Below are positions 46,713 to 55,710 of a stretch of 64,000 bases of DNA, one piece after another (within the stretch, counting starts at the first letter, position 1; each line of letters begins with the position of its first letter). The notes under the pieces are model-generated. The model was not told the DNA's origin. It saw nothing but the letters and a program-made list of their open reading frames with translations, and made no database searches. This DNA comes from Salinispora pacifica CNR114. GTDB lineage: Bacteria; Actinomycetota; Actinomycetes; Mycobacteriales; Micromonosporaceae. Where the stretch lies: the NCBI RefSeq assembly GCF_000514775.1, contig NZ_AZWO01000004.1, positions 10,089 through 74,088 of the forward strand. Direction: 5' to 3'. Both the position numbers and the translations under genes were made by a program.

Positions 46713-48065
46713 GTGTCCCGCGACCAACCACACGTTCTGATCATCGGGGCGGGGACCGGTGGGCTCTGCCTGGCGCAGGGACTGCGCCAGGCCGGAATCG
46801 CCGTGACCGTCTATGAGCGGTACCGCACCCGAGGCGATGGCCTACTCGGCTACCGGGTCGGCATCGGACCAACTGGCAGCCGGGCGCTGCGCGAGTGCCT
46901 GCCGTCCGAACTTTTCCACACCTACCTGGCCACCTGCGCCAAGTCCCCCCGCTACTTCAACGTCATCACCCAACGGCTCCGGCAGACCGCGTCCTTTCCG
47001 CTACGACCGGAGACCGACGTGGTGAACACCGAGCGATCCGTCGCCCGGATGACCCTGCGCCAGGTCCTGCTCACCGAATTGGAGGACGTGGTCCACTTCG
47101 ACAAGGCCCTCACCCACTTCGAGCAACGCGATGACGGCAGCGTCACCGCGTACTTCGCGGACGGGGACAGCGCCACCGGCGACCTGCTGGTGGGCGCCGA
47201 CGGCACCCACTCGGCGGTCCGACGCCAGTACCTGCCACACGCCGTCACCCGAAACGCGGGCACCATCAACATCGCCACCCGGATCCCGTTCACCGAGGAG
47301 GTACGGGCGCTGCTGCCGGAGCGGATCGAGAAGGGCATCTCGCTCATCTTCGGCAACGGTGGGGTGATGGGTGTCCTGCACGTCATGGAGTTTCCGTGGG
47401 ACCGCTCGGGCGCCCTCAAGGACGGCCTCGATCCGGCCGATGTGGCGCTGTTGAACCGCTGGCCCGGCCGGGCCCACGACACCACCCGCGACAACGTGAA
47501 CCTGGTGGTCTGGAGCACCGCCCGGCGGTTCCCGCCGGACATCATGCGCCAACGCGGCGAGGAGCTGATCCACACCGCGCTCGGCCTGACCCGCAACTGG
47601 CACCCGCACCTGCGCCAGCTGCTGAACCTCGCCGACCCGGCCAGTGCCCTGCCGGTCAAGGTCTCCACCAGCGAGCCGGTTCCGCCCTGGAAGAGCAGCA
47701 CTGTCACCCTGCTGGGCGACGCCATCCACACGATGACGCCGGGGCGCGGGGTGGGCGCGAACACCGCCCTGCGGGATGCCGCCCTACTGACCCGGCAGTT
47801 GTGCCACACCGCCGCCGGGGAGAAGACGCTGTTGCAGGCGGTAGCCGACTACGAGGCGGCCATGCTGCCGTACGGCTTCGCGCGGGTGGCGGATTCGTTG
47901 AACCGCAGCGGCACCAGCGGCGACGACCCCATGTACAAGCCGGTCGTCGGGCGGCTCGCCCTGCTCGGGGCCCGTGGCTACTTCGGCATCACCAGCCGGG
48001 TGCCGCGGCTCGCCCGTCGGTTTGTCGATGACTTCTACAGCTACCGGGGCGAGGAGGAGGACTGA
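46713..48065 (+). CDS. FAD-dependent aromatic monooxygenase
   Basis: This 450-residue flavoprotein hydroxylase has the N-terminal dinucleotide fold VLIIGAGTGGLCLAQGLRQAG, the LLVGADGTHSAVR motif and the FAD ribityl-binding LLGDAIHTMTPGRGVGANTALRDA. It is of the class that hydroxylates aromatic rings in polyketide and pigment pathways (whiE ORFVIII-like function). The GTG start follows the cyclase by 7 nt. NAD(P)H is the expected electron donor. Confidence 0.9.
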   Translation: MSRDQPHVLIIGAGTGGLCLAQGLRQAGIAVTVYERYRTRGDGLLGYRVGIGPTGSRALRECLPSELFHTYLATCAKSPRYFNVITQRLRQTASFPLRPETDVVNTERSVARMTLRQVLLTELEDVVHFDKALTHFEQRDDGSVTAYFADGDSATGDLLVGADGTHSAVRRQYLPHAVTRNAGTINIATRIPFTEEVRALLPERIEKGISLIFGNGGVMGVLHVMEFPWDRSGALKDGLDPADVALLNRWPGRAHDTTRDNVNLVVWSTARRFPPDIMRQRGEELIHTALGLTRNWHPHLRQLLNLADPASALPVKVSTSEPVPPWKSSTVTLLGDAIHTMTPGRGVGANTALRDAALLTRQLCHTAAGEKTLLQAVADYEAAMLPYGFARVADSLNRSGTSGDDPMYKPVVGRLALLGARGYFGITSRVPRLARRFVDDFYSYRGEEED

Positions 48066-48071
48066 CCACAA

Positions 48072-48099
48072 TGGCCGGACCCGGCCCGGGGTCCGGCCA
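48072..48099 (+). terminator. Terminator of the SARP-cyclase-oxygenase operon
   Basis: Perfect 11-bp arms TGGCCGGACCC and GGGTCCGGCCA surround a 6-nt loop, 6 nt after the monooxygenase stop. The rest of the gap to 48274 should hold the promoter of the next gene. Confidence 0.7.
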
Positions 48100-48274
48100 C
48101 ACCCCCCCGCCGACCCTTTCAGGCGACGTTGAGTCGTGCAATGAACACCGTGGGTGTGATCCGGTCCGGCTACGAGCTGTGTTAACAGGCCATGCTGTCG
48201 TACCGCACCGGGAATGTGGCAAGCTGCGGCGAGCTTTCTCGACTAACTCGCTAATCGAAAAGGGGAGGTCTGCC

Positions 48275-49069
48275 GTGGCGTGGTCGGACTGGCCGTTGAT
48301 TGTCGTGGCCCTGCTAGTGGGCGCCGCCGCCGGCTGGGTGGTCCGCGGCCGGCGGAAAGCCGCGCGGGGTGGTGGCACCACTGGGGATGGCACGCCGGCA
48401 CCCGCGACGAGGGCCGCCGAAGGAGCGCCCGCCCCCACCTCCACCGACCGCGACCCCAACACCAACGCTCCCAGCACGACCGAAGCGGCTCCAACCTCGG
48501 CTGCTGCGACGCCAGAGCCCACATCAGCGCCGGCACCAGAACCGGCGTCGGCGTCAGAACCCACGTCAGCGTCGGCACCAGAACCGGCGTCGGCGTCAGA
48601 ACCCACGTCAGCGTCGGCACCAGAACCGGCGTTGGCGTCGGAGCAGGTCGACCTGGCGCCAGCGGCCCCGGAGCAGGCCCCGGCGGCCGACAGCAGGCAG
48701 GCCGAGGAGCCAGCCGACGCCGACCCGACGGCGCCCCCGGTGGTCGTCCCACACCCGGCGGCGCCCGACGCCGAGCCGGCGGATCAGGCCCCGGTTGCCG
48801 CTGAGTCCGGATCGGAGCCGGAGACCAAGGACGACTTCCGTCGAATCCAGGGTGTTGGGCCGAAGATGGCCGCGGCGCTCCACGCCGCCGGCATCCGCAG
48901 CTACCGGCAACTCGCCGAGTTGGACGAGCCGGCGCTGCGGGAGATGATTCGCGCCGCCGGCCTGCGTGGCGCGGCGAGCCTGCCGACCTGGCCACAGCAG
49001 GCGAAGGCGCTGGCCAAGGCGCCCGAGCCAGCGGGTGCGCTGCCGACCGAGAGCGGCTCGGGCGCCTAA
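48275..49069 (+). CDS. Membrane-anchored helix-hairpin-helix protein
   Basis: This 264-residue protein starts at GTG after AGGGGAGG. One N-terminal transmembrane helix (WPLIVVALLVGAAAGWVV) is followed by Arg/Lys, then ~160 residues of Ala/Pro/Ser/Glu-rich disordered sequence, then a C-terminal helix-hairpin-helix module (DFRRIQGVGPKMAAALHAAG, ELDEPALREMIRAAGL) of the kind that binds DNA non-specifically or acts as a scaffold. The long linker contains tandem 14-residue repeats. Function unknown; a nucleoid- or envelope-linking role is conceivable. Confidence 0.75.
   Translation: MAWSDWPLIVVALLVGAAAGWVVRGRRKAARGGGTTGDGTPAPATRAAEGAPAPTSTDRDPNTNAPSTTEAAPTSAAATPEPTSAPAPEPASASEPTSASAPEPASASEPTSASAPEPALASEQVDLAPAAPEQAPAADSRQAEEPADADPTAPPVVVPHPAAPDAEPADQAPVAAESGSEPETKDDFRRIQGVGPKMAAALHAAGIRSYRQLAELDEPALREMIRAAGLRGAASLPTWPQQAKALAKAPEPAGALPTESGSGA
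48532..48637 (+). repeat. Tandem 42-bp coding repeats
   Basis: Two perfect copies (48532-48573, 48574-48615) and a partial third with one change form a 14-codon module APEPASASEPTSAS. Slipped-strand mispairing could change the linker length between strains. Confidence 0.9.
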
Positions 49070-49102
49070 CGGCGCGGGCCCGGCGACACCGGCCGACGGA
49101 TG

Positions 49103-49147
49103 TCCGACCGCACCGGGGACGGCGCTGCCGTCCCCGGTGCGGTCGGA
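49103..49147. terminator. Perfect 20-bp bidirectional hairpin
   Basis: Arms 49103-49122 and 49128-49147 are perfectly complementary around CGCTG. It separates the convergent HHH-protein and beta-helix genes. Confidence 0.85.
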
Positions 49148-49170
49148 TACCCACCTGATCGCGGGTGGTG

Positions 49171-50610
49171 TTATCGGAAGCAGTTCAGCACCGGGCCGGT
49201 GCTACCCAGACAGTTGGTCCGCTGGTTCTCCCCGACCACGGTCTGCGAGTCCAGCGTCGCCTGTGCCTTGTCCACCAGCAGGCCGCCGGCGGGCAGCGTT
49301 GACTGGTTCCCGGTTACCTGACTGCGGTAGAGCGCGACCCGCCCCATGCTGACCGCGATCCCACCGCCGGTGGACTTCGCTTTGACGGCGCGGTTGCCCC
49401 GGACCGTACTGTCCCGGACCAACAGGTTCGACTTGGCCGCGTGAATGCCGCCGCCCGAGCCGTGTGCCGTGTTGCCCGCCACCACGCTGTCATCCAGCGG
49501 CACGAGGCCCTGGGAGGTGGAGAGGCCACCACCGTTGCCGGTGGCGAGGTTGTCCCGGATCTCCATTCCCCGCAGGAAGATCAGCGCGTCCGAGTTCGCG
49601 ATCCCGCCCCCGGTTCCCGCCTGGTTGCCGACGACGGTCGAGTCGGAGACGCGGGTACGGGCCGAGAAGCTCGCCAGACCCCCGCCCTGCGCCGCCGAGT
49701 TCTGCTCGAAGGTGCTCGTGTGCACCTCCGCCGCGGCCTGGTAGTTGCCCAGCCCACCACCGTAGGCGGTGGCGCTGTTACCCGTGAAGGTCGAAGAGTG
49801 CAGGGCCAGCACCCCGTTGTTGAGCAGCCCCCCGCCCTTGCCCGCCGCTCCGAGGGCGTGGTTGTTGATGAGCGTGCTGTCCCGAACGACCATGTTGCCA
49901 TCGTTGAACAGGGCTCCCCCGCCACCCTCCGCCGAGGACGAGGTGTTGTTCATCGCCGTCACCTGCTCGATCAACGCCGATGCGCCATGCACCACGTGGA
50001 CGGCACCTCCCTCGGCGTCGGAGTGACCGCCGACGAGCCGAACGTTACGCAGGGTTAGCTCACCGGCGTCACGGACAGTGAAGAAGCGGAACACTTCGGC
50101 ATCCTGCGCGCGCTCGATCGTGGCCTGCTCACCCTCGATGGTGACCGGGTGGTAGATGACCGGCAGTCCCGCCTTGTCGTCGGCGGGGTTACGCGGCGGC
50201 TTCTCGGCCGCACCCGGATTCTCGGCCGCGTCCGCCGCCTCCCGCGCGTCCCGGATGCCGCCGTCGTACAGGTCGGGCTGGTGGAAGGCATCGGTGAGCG
50301 TGTAGGTGCACCTCGGCGCGAGCCGCAGCACCCCGCCGCCCTCCGCGTTGACCCGGACCAACGCGGCGATCAGCTGGGCGCTGTCACAGGGCACCGGCGT
50401 CCCGAGGGACTCTCCGCCGAGTTCACCGGCGGAGTCCCCCTGGGCCACGGAGGCGTTCTCGCTGCCGTGCGGTCGCTCGTGCGCCGCGGCCGTGCCGGCC
50501 AACCCCGCCGCTCCGACGACCAGGCCGCTCGCCACCAATCCGCCGGCGAGCAGCCGTCGGGGCCGGCGCCGGCCCCGCGGCGGTCGCTGGCTGTCGTGAT
50601 ACGTGGACAT
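49171..50610 (-). CDS. Secreted parallel beta-helix (Pmp-like repeat) protein 1
   Basis: This 479-residue exported protein starts with RRPRRLLAGGLVASGLVVGAAGLAGTAAA, an Arg-rich signal that may use the Tat route. Residues ~180-455 are ~12 imperfect ~22-residue rungs with GGG followed by N/D and S-T pairs (GNSATAYGGGLGNYQ, NSAAQGGGLAS, GNQAGTGGGIANSDA), typical of right-handed beta-helix surface proteins. PCDSAQLIAALVRVNAEGGGVLRLAPRCTYTL near the N-terminus resembles the paralogue at 51014-52363. Function unknown; surface adhesion or polysaccharide binding is plausible. Confidence 0.82.
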   Translation of the reverse strand: MSTYHDSQRPPRGRRRPRRLLAGGLVASGLVVGAAGLAGTAAAHERPHGSENASVAQGDSAGELGGESLGTPVPCDSAQLIAALVRVNAEGGGVLRLAPRCTYTLTDAFHQPDLYDGGIRDAREAADAAENPGAAEKPPRNPADDKAGLPVIYHPVTIEGEQATIERAQDAEVFRFFTVRDAGELTLRNVRLVGGHSDAEGGAVHVVHGASALIEQVTAMNNTSSSAEGGGGALFNDGNMVVRDSTLINNHALGAAGKGGGLLNNGVLALHSSTFTGNSATAYGGGLGNYQAAAEVHTSTFEQNSAAQGGGLASFSARTRVSDSTVVGNQAGTGGGIANSDALIFLRGMEIRDNLATGNGGGLSTSQGLVPLDDSVVAGNTAHGSGGGIHAAKSNLLVRDSTVRGNRAVKAKSTGGGIAVSMGRVALYRSQVTGNQSTLPAGGLLVDKAQATLDSQTVVGENQRTNCLGSTGPVLNCFR

Positions 50611-51013
50611 CGTGCTCTCCTGCCTTCCCCTCGCACCTGAGCCGACCGGACGATTCCGGACGGTAGGGCACCGACCACGTGGTCGTCACCGAACGTCACG
50701 GTACGGACCAAAGAGAGAGCAGGCTTGACAACGTGAATAAATCACCTCTTTACCTCACATTACGGAACACAGCGCCGACGGGCGACCGGCAGTCGGCATC
50801 GTCGGGCGCCCGTCCCAACGACCCACGGGCAACCAGGGCGACACTACTACCCCGTTTAGGGAGAGCTTTTCGTATTTATGGCTGTTTGGGAGGTATGTCG
50901 GTTTAGCTCGAGGATGGCTGCCACCGCCCACCTGGTAGTCGAGGAGCAGCACCCGGCCCTACCACCCGGGTGACCTGCTGCTTGTCCGCGACGGGAAGGA
51001 CACCGAGACCGCG
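50611..51013. promoter_or_regulatory. Divergent promoter region of the beta-helix pair
   Basis: This 403-bp spacer holds the perfect palindrome GACCACGTGGTC (50673-50684) and A/T-rich patches at about 50732-50765 and 50855-50885 that stand out from the GC-rich surroundings. Shared control of the two genes is likely. No gene is supported here. Confidence 0.55.
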
Positions 51014-52363
51014 ATGAACCATCCGCACCACGACCACGACCACGAACCGAACCCACCAGGTGAGGGCCGGACGAGGGGGCGATGGTGGACCCTCGGGCTG
51101 GCCGGGGTAGCGGGCCTGGCTTTGACCGCCGCCGCCGCCACCCCGGCCGCCGCCGCCATCGGGCGCACCCTCCCCGCCGACGACCGCCCCTCCGCCGACG
51201 GGCATCGCGGGGCGGGCAAGAGCGACGGCAGGGCGGGCAAGGAGGAGAAAGCCAAGGGCACCCCCGTCCCCTGCAGCGCGGACAAACTCATCGCCGCGAT
51301 CACCCTCGCCAACGCCCGTGGCGGCGGCGTCCTCGACCTCGCCAAGGACTGCACCTACCTGCTCACCACCAACATCGAAGGCAACGGCCTTCCCGTGATC
51401 ACCACCCCAATCACCCTCAACGGCAGCAAGCACACCACCATCGAACGCTCCACCGCCGCCGATCAATTCAGAATCCTCAGCGTCGACACCGGCGGCAACC
51501 TCACCCTCAACAAACTGAAGATCACTGGCGGTGTGGCCGAGGAGGACGGCGGGGGCGTCCTCGTCAACCAGGGCGGAGAGTTGACCGTCAAACACAGCAC
51601 CATCACCCGCAACATCGCCGAGGACAACGGCGGCGGCATCGCCAACAACGGCACCACCAGGGTCAAGGGCTCCACATTCACCCTCAATCGAGCCCAGGAG
51701 GGTGGTGGCATCCAGAGCAACGGCCACCTCAGGGTGGCCGAAACAGAGATCAACCTCAACGCCGCCGGGGATGTCGGTGGCGGCATTGACGTAGGCGAGG
51801 ATGGCACCGCGCTGGTGCACAAGAGCGTGGTGAACGACAACATGGCGGAAATTGCCGGCGGACTGAGCATCGACTCCGGGATCCTCCGGCTCACCCACTC
51901 GGAAGTCGTCGGCAACTCCGGCGCCGATGACGGTGGCGGAATCGTCCTCGGCGAGGCGCAAGCCACGCTACAGCAGGTGAAGATCGTGAAGAACACCTCC
52001 TTCGAGGGCGCGGGAGTAGCCATCTTCTCCGATTCCACGCTGGTGGCCGAAAAGACTCTGATCAAGAACAACATCTCCCTTGGGGAGGGTGGCGGAATAC
52101 ACAACGACGGCCAGGTCGTGCTGCGCAAGAACGAAATCGTCAGCAATCTTGCGGACGAGGCGGGTGGCGGAATCTTCAACGACAGCGACGGCACCATCAG
52201 CCTGTTCACCACCAAGGTCATCAAGAACATCTCCGCCGAGGACGGCGGCGGGATCTTCAACGAAGCCGGCGGCACGGTGAACCTCAACACCGCCACCGGC
52301 ACCGTGGTGGCCAAGAACCGGCCGAACAACTGCTCCGGCGACGTGCCTGACTGCGCCGGATAA
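51014..52363 (+). CDS. Secreted parallel beta-helix (Pmp-like repeat) protein 2
   Basis: This 449-residue paralogue has a His/Asp-rich N-terminus (MNHPHHDHDHEP) ahead of a signal-type helix (WWTLGLAGVAGLALTAAAATPAAA). TPVPCSADKLIAAITLANARGGGVLDLAKDCTYLL matches the N-terminal block of protein 1. About ten rungs with GGGI and N-T/S pairs follow, and the chain ends with NCSGDVPDC, two Cys that probably close the helix as in protein 1 (NCLGSTGPVLNC). The His cluster before the signal is unusual and could bind metal. Confidence 0.82.
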   Translation: MNHPHHDHDHEPNPPGEGRTRGRWWTLGLAGVAGLALTAAAATPAAAAIGRTLPADDRPSADGHRGAGKSDGRAGKEEKAKGTPVPCSADKLIAAITLANARGGGVLDLAKDCTYLLTTNIEGNGLPVITTPITLNGSKHTTIERSTAADQFRILSVDTGGNLTLNKLKITGGVAEEDGGGVLVNQGGELTVKHSTITRNIAEDNGGGIANNGTTRVKGSTFTLNRAQEGGGIQSNGHLRVAETEINLNAAGDVGGGIDVGEDGTALVHKSVVNDNMAEIAGGLSIDSGILRLTHSEVVGNSGADDGGGIVLGEAQATLQQVKIVKNTSFEGAGVAIFSDSTLVAEKTLIKNNISLGEGGGIHNDGQVVLRKNEIVSNLADEAGGGIFNDSDGTISLFTTKVIKNISAEDGGGIFNEAGGTVNLNTATGTVVAKNRPNNCSGDVPDCAG

Positions 52364-52386
52364 CAGCATCCGAGCACCTCGGACCC

Positions 52387-52430
52387 GAGGGGTTTCGCTC
52401 CCGCCGCCTGCCGGTGGGGCGGAACCCCTC
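52387..52430. terminator. Hairpin after beta-helix protein 2
   Basis: GAGGGGTT and AACCCCTC pair, with an inner CGC/GCG, around a GC-rich loop. It lies between convergent genes. Confidence 0.6.
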
Positions 52431-52448
52431 AGCTCGTACCGAACCGAC

Positions 52449-52952
52449 TCAGTCCCCGTTCAGGACTCGGCTACGACCACGAAACTCGGCGATCACCGCA
52501 CCGTCGGTTCGGGTGACGGTGACGTCGTAGATCCCGCTGCGCCCGTAGCGGAGGCGTTCGACGGCGTGGGCAAGCAGCAGATCCCCCTCGCGCGCCGGTC
52601 GGACGAAGATGATGTCACCGCCGGCCGCTACTGTCACCGGTCCGTGACTGTTACCGGCCAACGCGAACGCGGTGTCGGCGAGCAGGAACAGATAGCCGCC
52701 GTGGGCGATGCCGTGACCGTTGACCATCGCCCCGGTCACCCGCATCCGGGCCACCGCCGCCCCCGCCGCCGCCTCAACCAGCTCGATACCGAGCGTACGC
52801 GAGGCGACATCGGCAGCGAACATGTCGTACGCGGCGTTGCACCGCTGCGGGTCCGGAGCCGACCGGTGACCGGAACCGTCCGGCTCCGGCACCGTCGCGC
52901 TCTCCCGTCCGGTCGGCTCCCCCCAGTCCGGGTGGGGCGGACGATCCGACAT
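52449..52952 (-). CDS. PaaI-family hotdog-fold thioesterase
   Basis: This 167-residue hotdog-fold enzyme hydrolyses acyl-CoA thioesters, as PaaI does for phenylacetyl-CoA derivatives. The VNGHGIAHGGYLFLLADTAFALA stretch holds the family Gly/His and Asp residues. An ~25-residue disordered N-terminus precedes it. The ATG at 52952 is chosen over a longer frame. It is isolated; no phenylacetate degradation genes are adjacent. Confidence 0.85.
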   Translation of the reverse strand: MSDRPPHPDWGEPTGRESATVPEPDGSGHRSAPDPQRCNAAYDMFAADVASRTLGIELVEAAAGAAVARMRVTGAMVNGHGIAHGGYLFLLADTAFALAGNSHGPVTVAAGGDIIFVRPAREGDLLLAHAVERLRYGRSGIYDVTVTRTDGAVIAEFRGRSRVLNGD

Positions 52953-53107
52953 CGCCGCTCTCCTCACTGCGCCGAACGAACACTTCGACGATCTTGCCAC
53001 CGTACGGCACGGCCGCGGATCCGGCACCACCGACGCCCGGCCGTACCCCGCTACCGCGTGGCCGTGCCGCCCCGCCGTTAGGGTGGGCTCGGTCAACGGC
53101 GGGGTGG

Positions 53108-53623
53108 ATGGGGGAACGGGTGTCCGGACCGGAGCGGCGACGCGTCGACCCCGATGTCGACCTGGCCGTGCCCGCCGATCGAGCCGAGCTGCCCGCCCGC
53201 CCGGCCGCGGTGCTCGCCGCCGTCTCCGCCGGCGGTGTGCTGGGCGCGCTGGCCCGCGCCGGCCTCTCGGCTGCGCTACCGCACGATCCCGCCGGCTTCC
53301 CGTGGCCGACGTTCGCGGTCAACCTGAGCGGATGTCTGCTGATCGGCGTGCTGATGGCGGTGCTCGCCAAGCGGACCAACCCACCGGTGCTGGCCCGACC
53401 GTTTCTCGGGGTCGGGGTGCTCGGCGGCTACACCACCTTCGCCACCCACGCCGTGGAGGCGCGGCAGCTGGCCGCCGACGGCGCGGCGACGACCGCCCTG
53501 GCCTACCTCGCGGCGACCCTGGCCGGTGCGCTGCTCGCCGTCTGGGTCGGGTACACGGCCACCGACCGGCTCACGCCGTCGGTCGGCGGGACCGGGGCGG
53601 GACAGCCGGCGGTGCGCGGATGA
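53108..53623 (+). CDS. crcB: Fluoride channel subunit CrcB (Fluc) 1
   Basis: This 171-residue membrane protein exports fluoride. SAGGVLGALARAGLS, FPWPTFAVNLSGCLLIGVL (with the Asn lining the pore) and GVGVLGGYTTFATHAVE (Phe-box region) are present, over four helices. It overlaps the second crcB by 3 nt, consistent with heterodimers. An ATG is at 53108; a GTG at 53120 is an alternative. Confidence 0.9.
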   Translation: MGERVSGPERRRVDPDVDLAVPADRAELPARPAAVLAAVSAGGVLGALARAGLSAALPHDPAGFPWPTFAVNLSGCLLIGVLMAVLAKRTNPPVLARPFLGVGVLGGYTTFATHAVEARQLAADGAATTALAYLAATLAGALLAVWVGYTATDRLTPSVGGTGAGQPAVRG

Positions 53624-53979
53624 CCGCGCTGCTCGTCGCGCTCGGCGCGGCCGTCGGGGCGCCGCTGCGCTACCTCGCCGACCGAGCGGTACAGGACCGC
53701 TTCGGTGCCCGCTTCCCCTGGGGCACGTTCACTGTCAACGTGGCCGGCTCGCTGCTGCTCGGGTTCCTGCTGGGACTCCCGCTTTCGCCGGCGGCCGGCG
53801 TACTGCTCGGCACCGGGCTCTGCGGCGCCCTCACCACGTACTCGACGGCCAGCTACGAGACCCTGCGCCTGGCCACCGCCGGTCGGTTCCGTTCGGCGGC
53901 GGCCAACGCGTTACTCGGCGTCGCCGCCGCGGTGGCCGCGGCGGCGCTCGGCCACCTCACGGCGACCGCCCTGACCTGA
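53620..53979 (+). CDS. crcB: Fluoride channel subunit CrcB (Fluc) 2
   Basis: This 119-residue partner has GAAVGAPLRYLADRAVQ, FPWGTFTVNVAGSLLLGFLLG and GLCGALTTYSTASYE. It starts within the stop of the first crcB (ATGA). Actinobacteria often encode paired Fluc subunits. Confidence 0.92.
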   Translation: MTALLVALGAAVGAPLRYLADRAVQDRFGARFPWGTFTVNVAGSLLLGFLLGLPLSPAAGVLLGTGLCGALTTYSTASYETLRLATAGRFRSAAANALLGVAAAVAAAALGHLTATALT

Positions 53980-54054
53980 CCGTGAGCCGGGCCCGCCGCG
54001 CTCCCCACCACCGCAGTGGGTCACCTGCGCGGCAGACGGCAGCTGGGAGTCAGC

Positions 54055-55710
54055 TCACTGGCCCGACGTGGCCAGAACGGGCTCCGCGGCGAACGCCGCG
54101 ACCGGGCCGACCACGAAGACCGCCGGAGGACCCACGCCCGCCCGAGCCGCCACCACGGCGATCTCGTCCAGGCGCGCCGGCAACGAACGCTGCCCCGGGT
54201 GGCCGGCGTCCTGAACGACGAGGGCGGGGGTGTCCGGGGCACGCCCGTGCGCGATCAGCGCCACGGCTACGGCGCTGATCGTCTCCACCCCCATCAGCAC
54301 CACCAGGGTGCCCCGGGCCTGGCCCAGCGCCGCCCAGTCAACCAGCGAGTCCGGATGCCCCGGTGGTAGGTGCCCGGAGACGACCGTGAACTCGTGCGCC
54401 GTCCCGCGATGGGTGACCGGCACCCCGGCCAGGGCCGCCGCGGCCACCGCGCTGGTCACCCCCGGCACCACGGTCACCGGGACCCCGGCCGCCGCGCAGG
54501 CCAACACCTCCTCGTGCCCGCGTCCGAAGACGTACGGGTCGCCGCCCTTGAGCCGGACCACCCGCCGCCCGGCGCGGGCGTGCCGGACCAGTGTCGTGTT
54601 GATGGCGTCCTGCCCGACGGACGGCCCCCGGGGTGACTTCGCCGCGTCCACCACCTGCACCCCCGGGCGTAGTCCGGCGAGCAGATCCTGCGGGGCGAGT
54701 CGATCCACCACCACCACGTCGGCGGCCGCCAGCAACGCCCGACCCCGGACGGTGATCAGGTCTGCTGGGCCCGGTCCGCCGCCAACGATCGCCACCGCAC
54801 CCGGCCGCAGCACGGGCTCGGGGTGCTGGTGCTGGTGCTGGTGCTTCTGCCCGCCCACCGGGTCGTCCGGGTGGTCGTGCGGGGTCTGCGGCCGACCCAC
54901 CTTGTCGACGAAGCCCGGCATCGACACCCGGTACGCACAGGTGTCGCAGTTCATCCGGATGTCGCCCCGCACCGCCTCGGCGTGGCGTTCCAGCACCAGC
55001 TCGGCGAGGGCGTCGCAGTCACCGATCAGGTCCGCCACCCGCAGGTCCAGCCCCGGATGCGCGGCGGCGTACTCCCGGGACTGGGCCCGAATGCGATCCG
55101 GTAGCACCCCGGCGAACAGGAAGTACGGAGCGACGACGATCCGCCGCGCTCCCAGCCGGCGCAGCCGATCCAGGACCGCCGGCACGGACGGCTCGGCGAG
55201 CGAGATGAAGCCCGGCTCAACGCCCGCGTAGCCCCGGCCCTCCCACAACAACCGGGCCACCTTGGCGACCTCGGCGTTCGCGTCCGGGTCGGTGGAGCCA
55301 CGCCCGATCAACGCCACCCAGGTATCGGCCCGCTCCGCGCCGGCCAGCGCGGCGTCAATCCGCTCCTGGAGAGCGGTGTGCAGCAACGGGTGCGGGCCAA
55401 GCGGTCGGCCGTAGGCGTAACGCAGGCCGGGGTGGCGCTGCTGTTCCCGAGCCAGCGCCGCCGGGATGTCGCCCTTGCCGTGCCCGGCCGCGGTCAACAC
55501 CAGCGGTAGCGCCACCAGTGCCCGGTGCCCCCGGCCGGCGAGCGCGCCGACCGCATCGGTCAGGGGCGGACGGGACAACTCGATGAAGCCACCCTCGACG
55601 TCTCCGACCGTGGCGCCGGCCCGGGTGCGGACCCGTTCGACCAGCGCGGCGAACTGCGCCACCCCCTCGGCGCTACGGGTGCCGTGCCCGACGATGACCA
55701 GTGCGGTCAC
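54055..55710 (-). CDS. Fusion of sirohydrochlorin chelatase-like (CbiX) and uroporphyrinogen-III C-methyltransferase (CobA)
   Basis: This 551-residue bifunctional protein has a CbiX/CobN-independent chelatase part (residues ~1-265: VIVGHGTRSAEGVAQFAAL, LPLVLTAAGHGKGDIPA, VVAPYFLFAGVLPDRI) and a SUMT part (residues ~300-545: VAIVGGGPGPADLITVRG, VVRLKGGDPYVFGRG, VPGVTSAVAAAALAGVPVTHRG). A His-rich stretch (QKHQHQHQHPEP) in the linker could hold metal ions. CobA methylates uroporphyrinogen III at C2 and C7 to precorrin-2, and CbiX inserts cobalt. A GTG overlaps the cobH stop. Confidence 0.92.
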   Translation of the reverse strand: MTALVIVGHGTRSAEGVAQFAALVERVRTRAGATVGDVEGGFIELSRPPLTDAVGALAGRGHRALVALPLVLTAAGHGKGDIPAALAREQQRHPGLRYAYGRPLGPHPLLHTALQERIDAALAGAERADTWVALIGRGSTDPDANAEVAKVARLLWEGRGYAGVEPGFISLAEPSVPAVLDRLRRLGARRIVVAPYFLFAGVLPDRIRAQSREYAAAHPGLDLRVADLIGDCDALAELVLERHAEAVRGDIRMNCDTCAYRVSMPGFVDKVGRPQTPHDHPDDPVGGQKHQHQHQHPEPVLRPGAVAIVGGGPGPADLITVRGRALLAAADVVVVDRLAPQDLLAGLRPGVQVVDAAKSPRGPSVGQDAINTTLVRHARAGRRVVRLKGGDPYVFGRGHEEVLACAAAGVPVTVVPGVTSAVAAAALAGVPVTHRGTAHEFTVVSGHLPPGHPDSLVDWAALGQARGTLVVLMGVETISAVAVALIAHGRAPDTPALVVQDAGHPGQRSLPARLDEIAVVAARAGVGPPAVFVVGPVAAFAAEPVLATSGQ

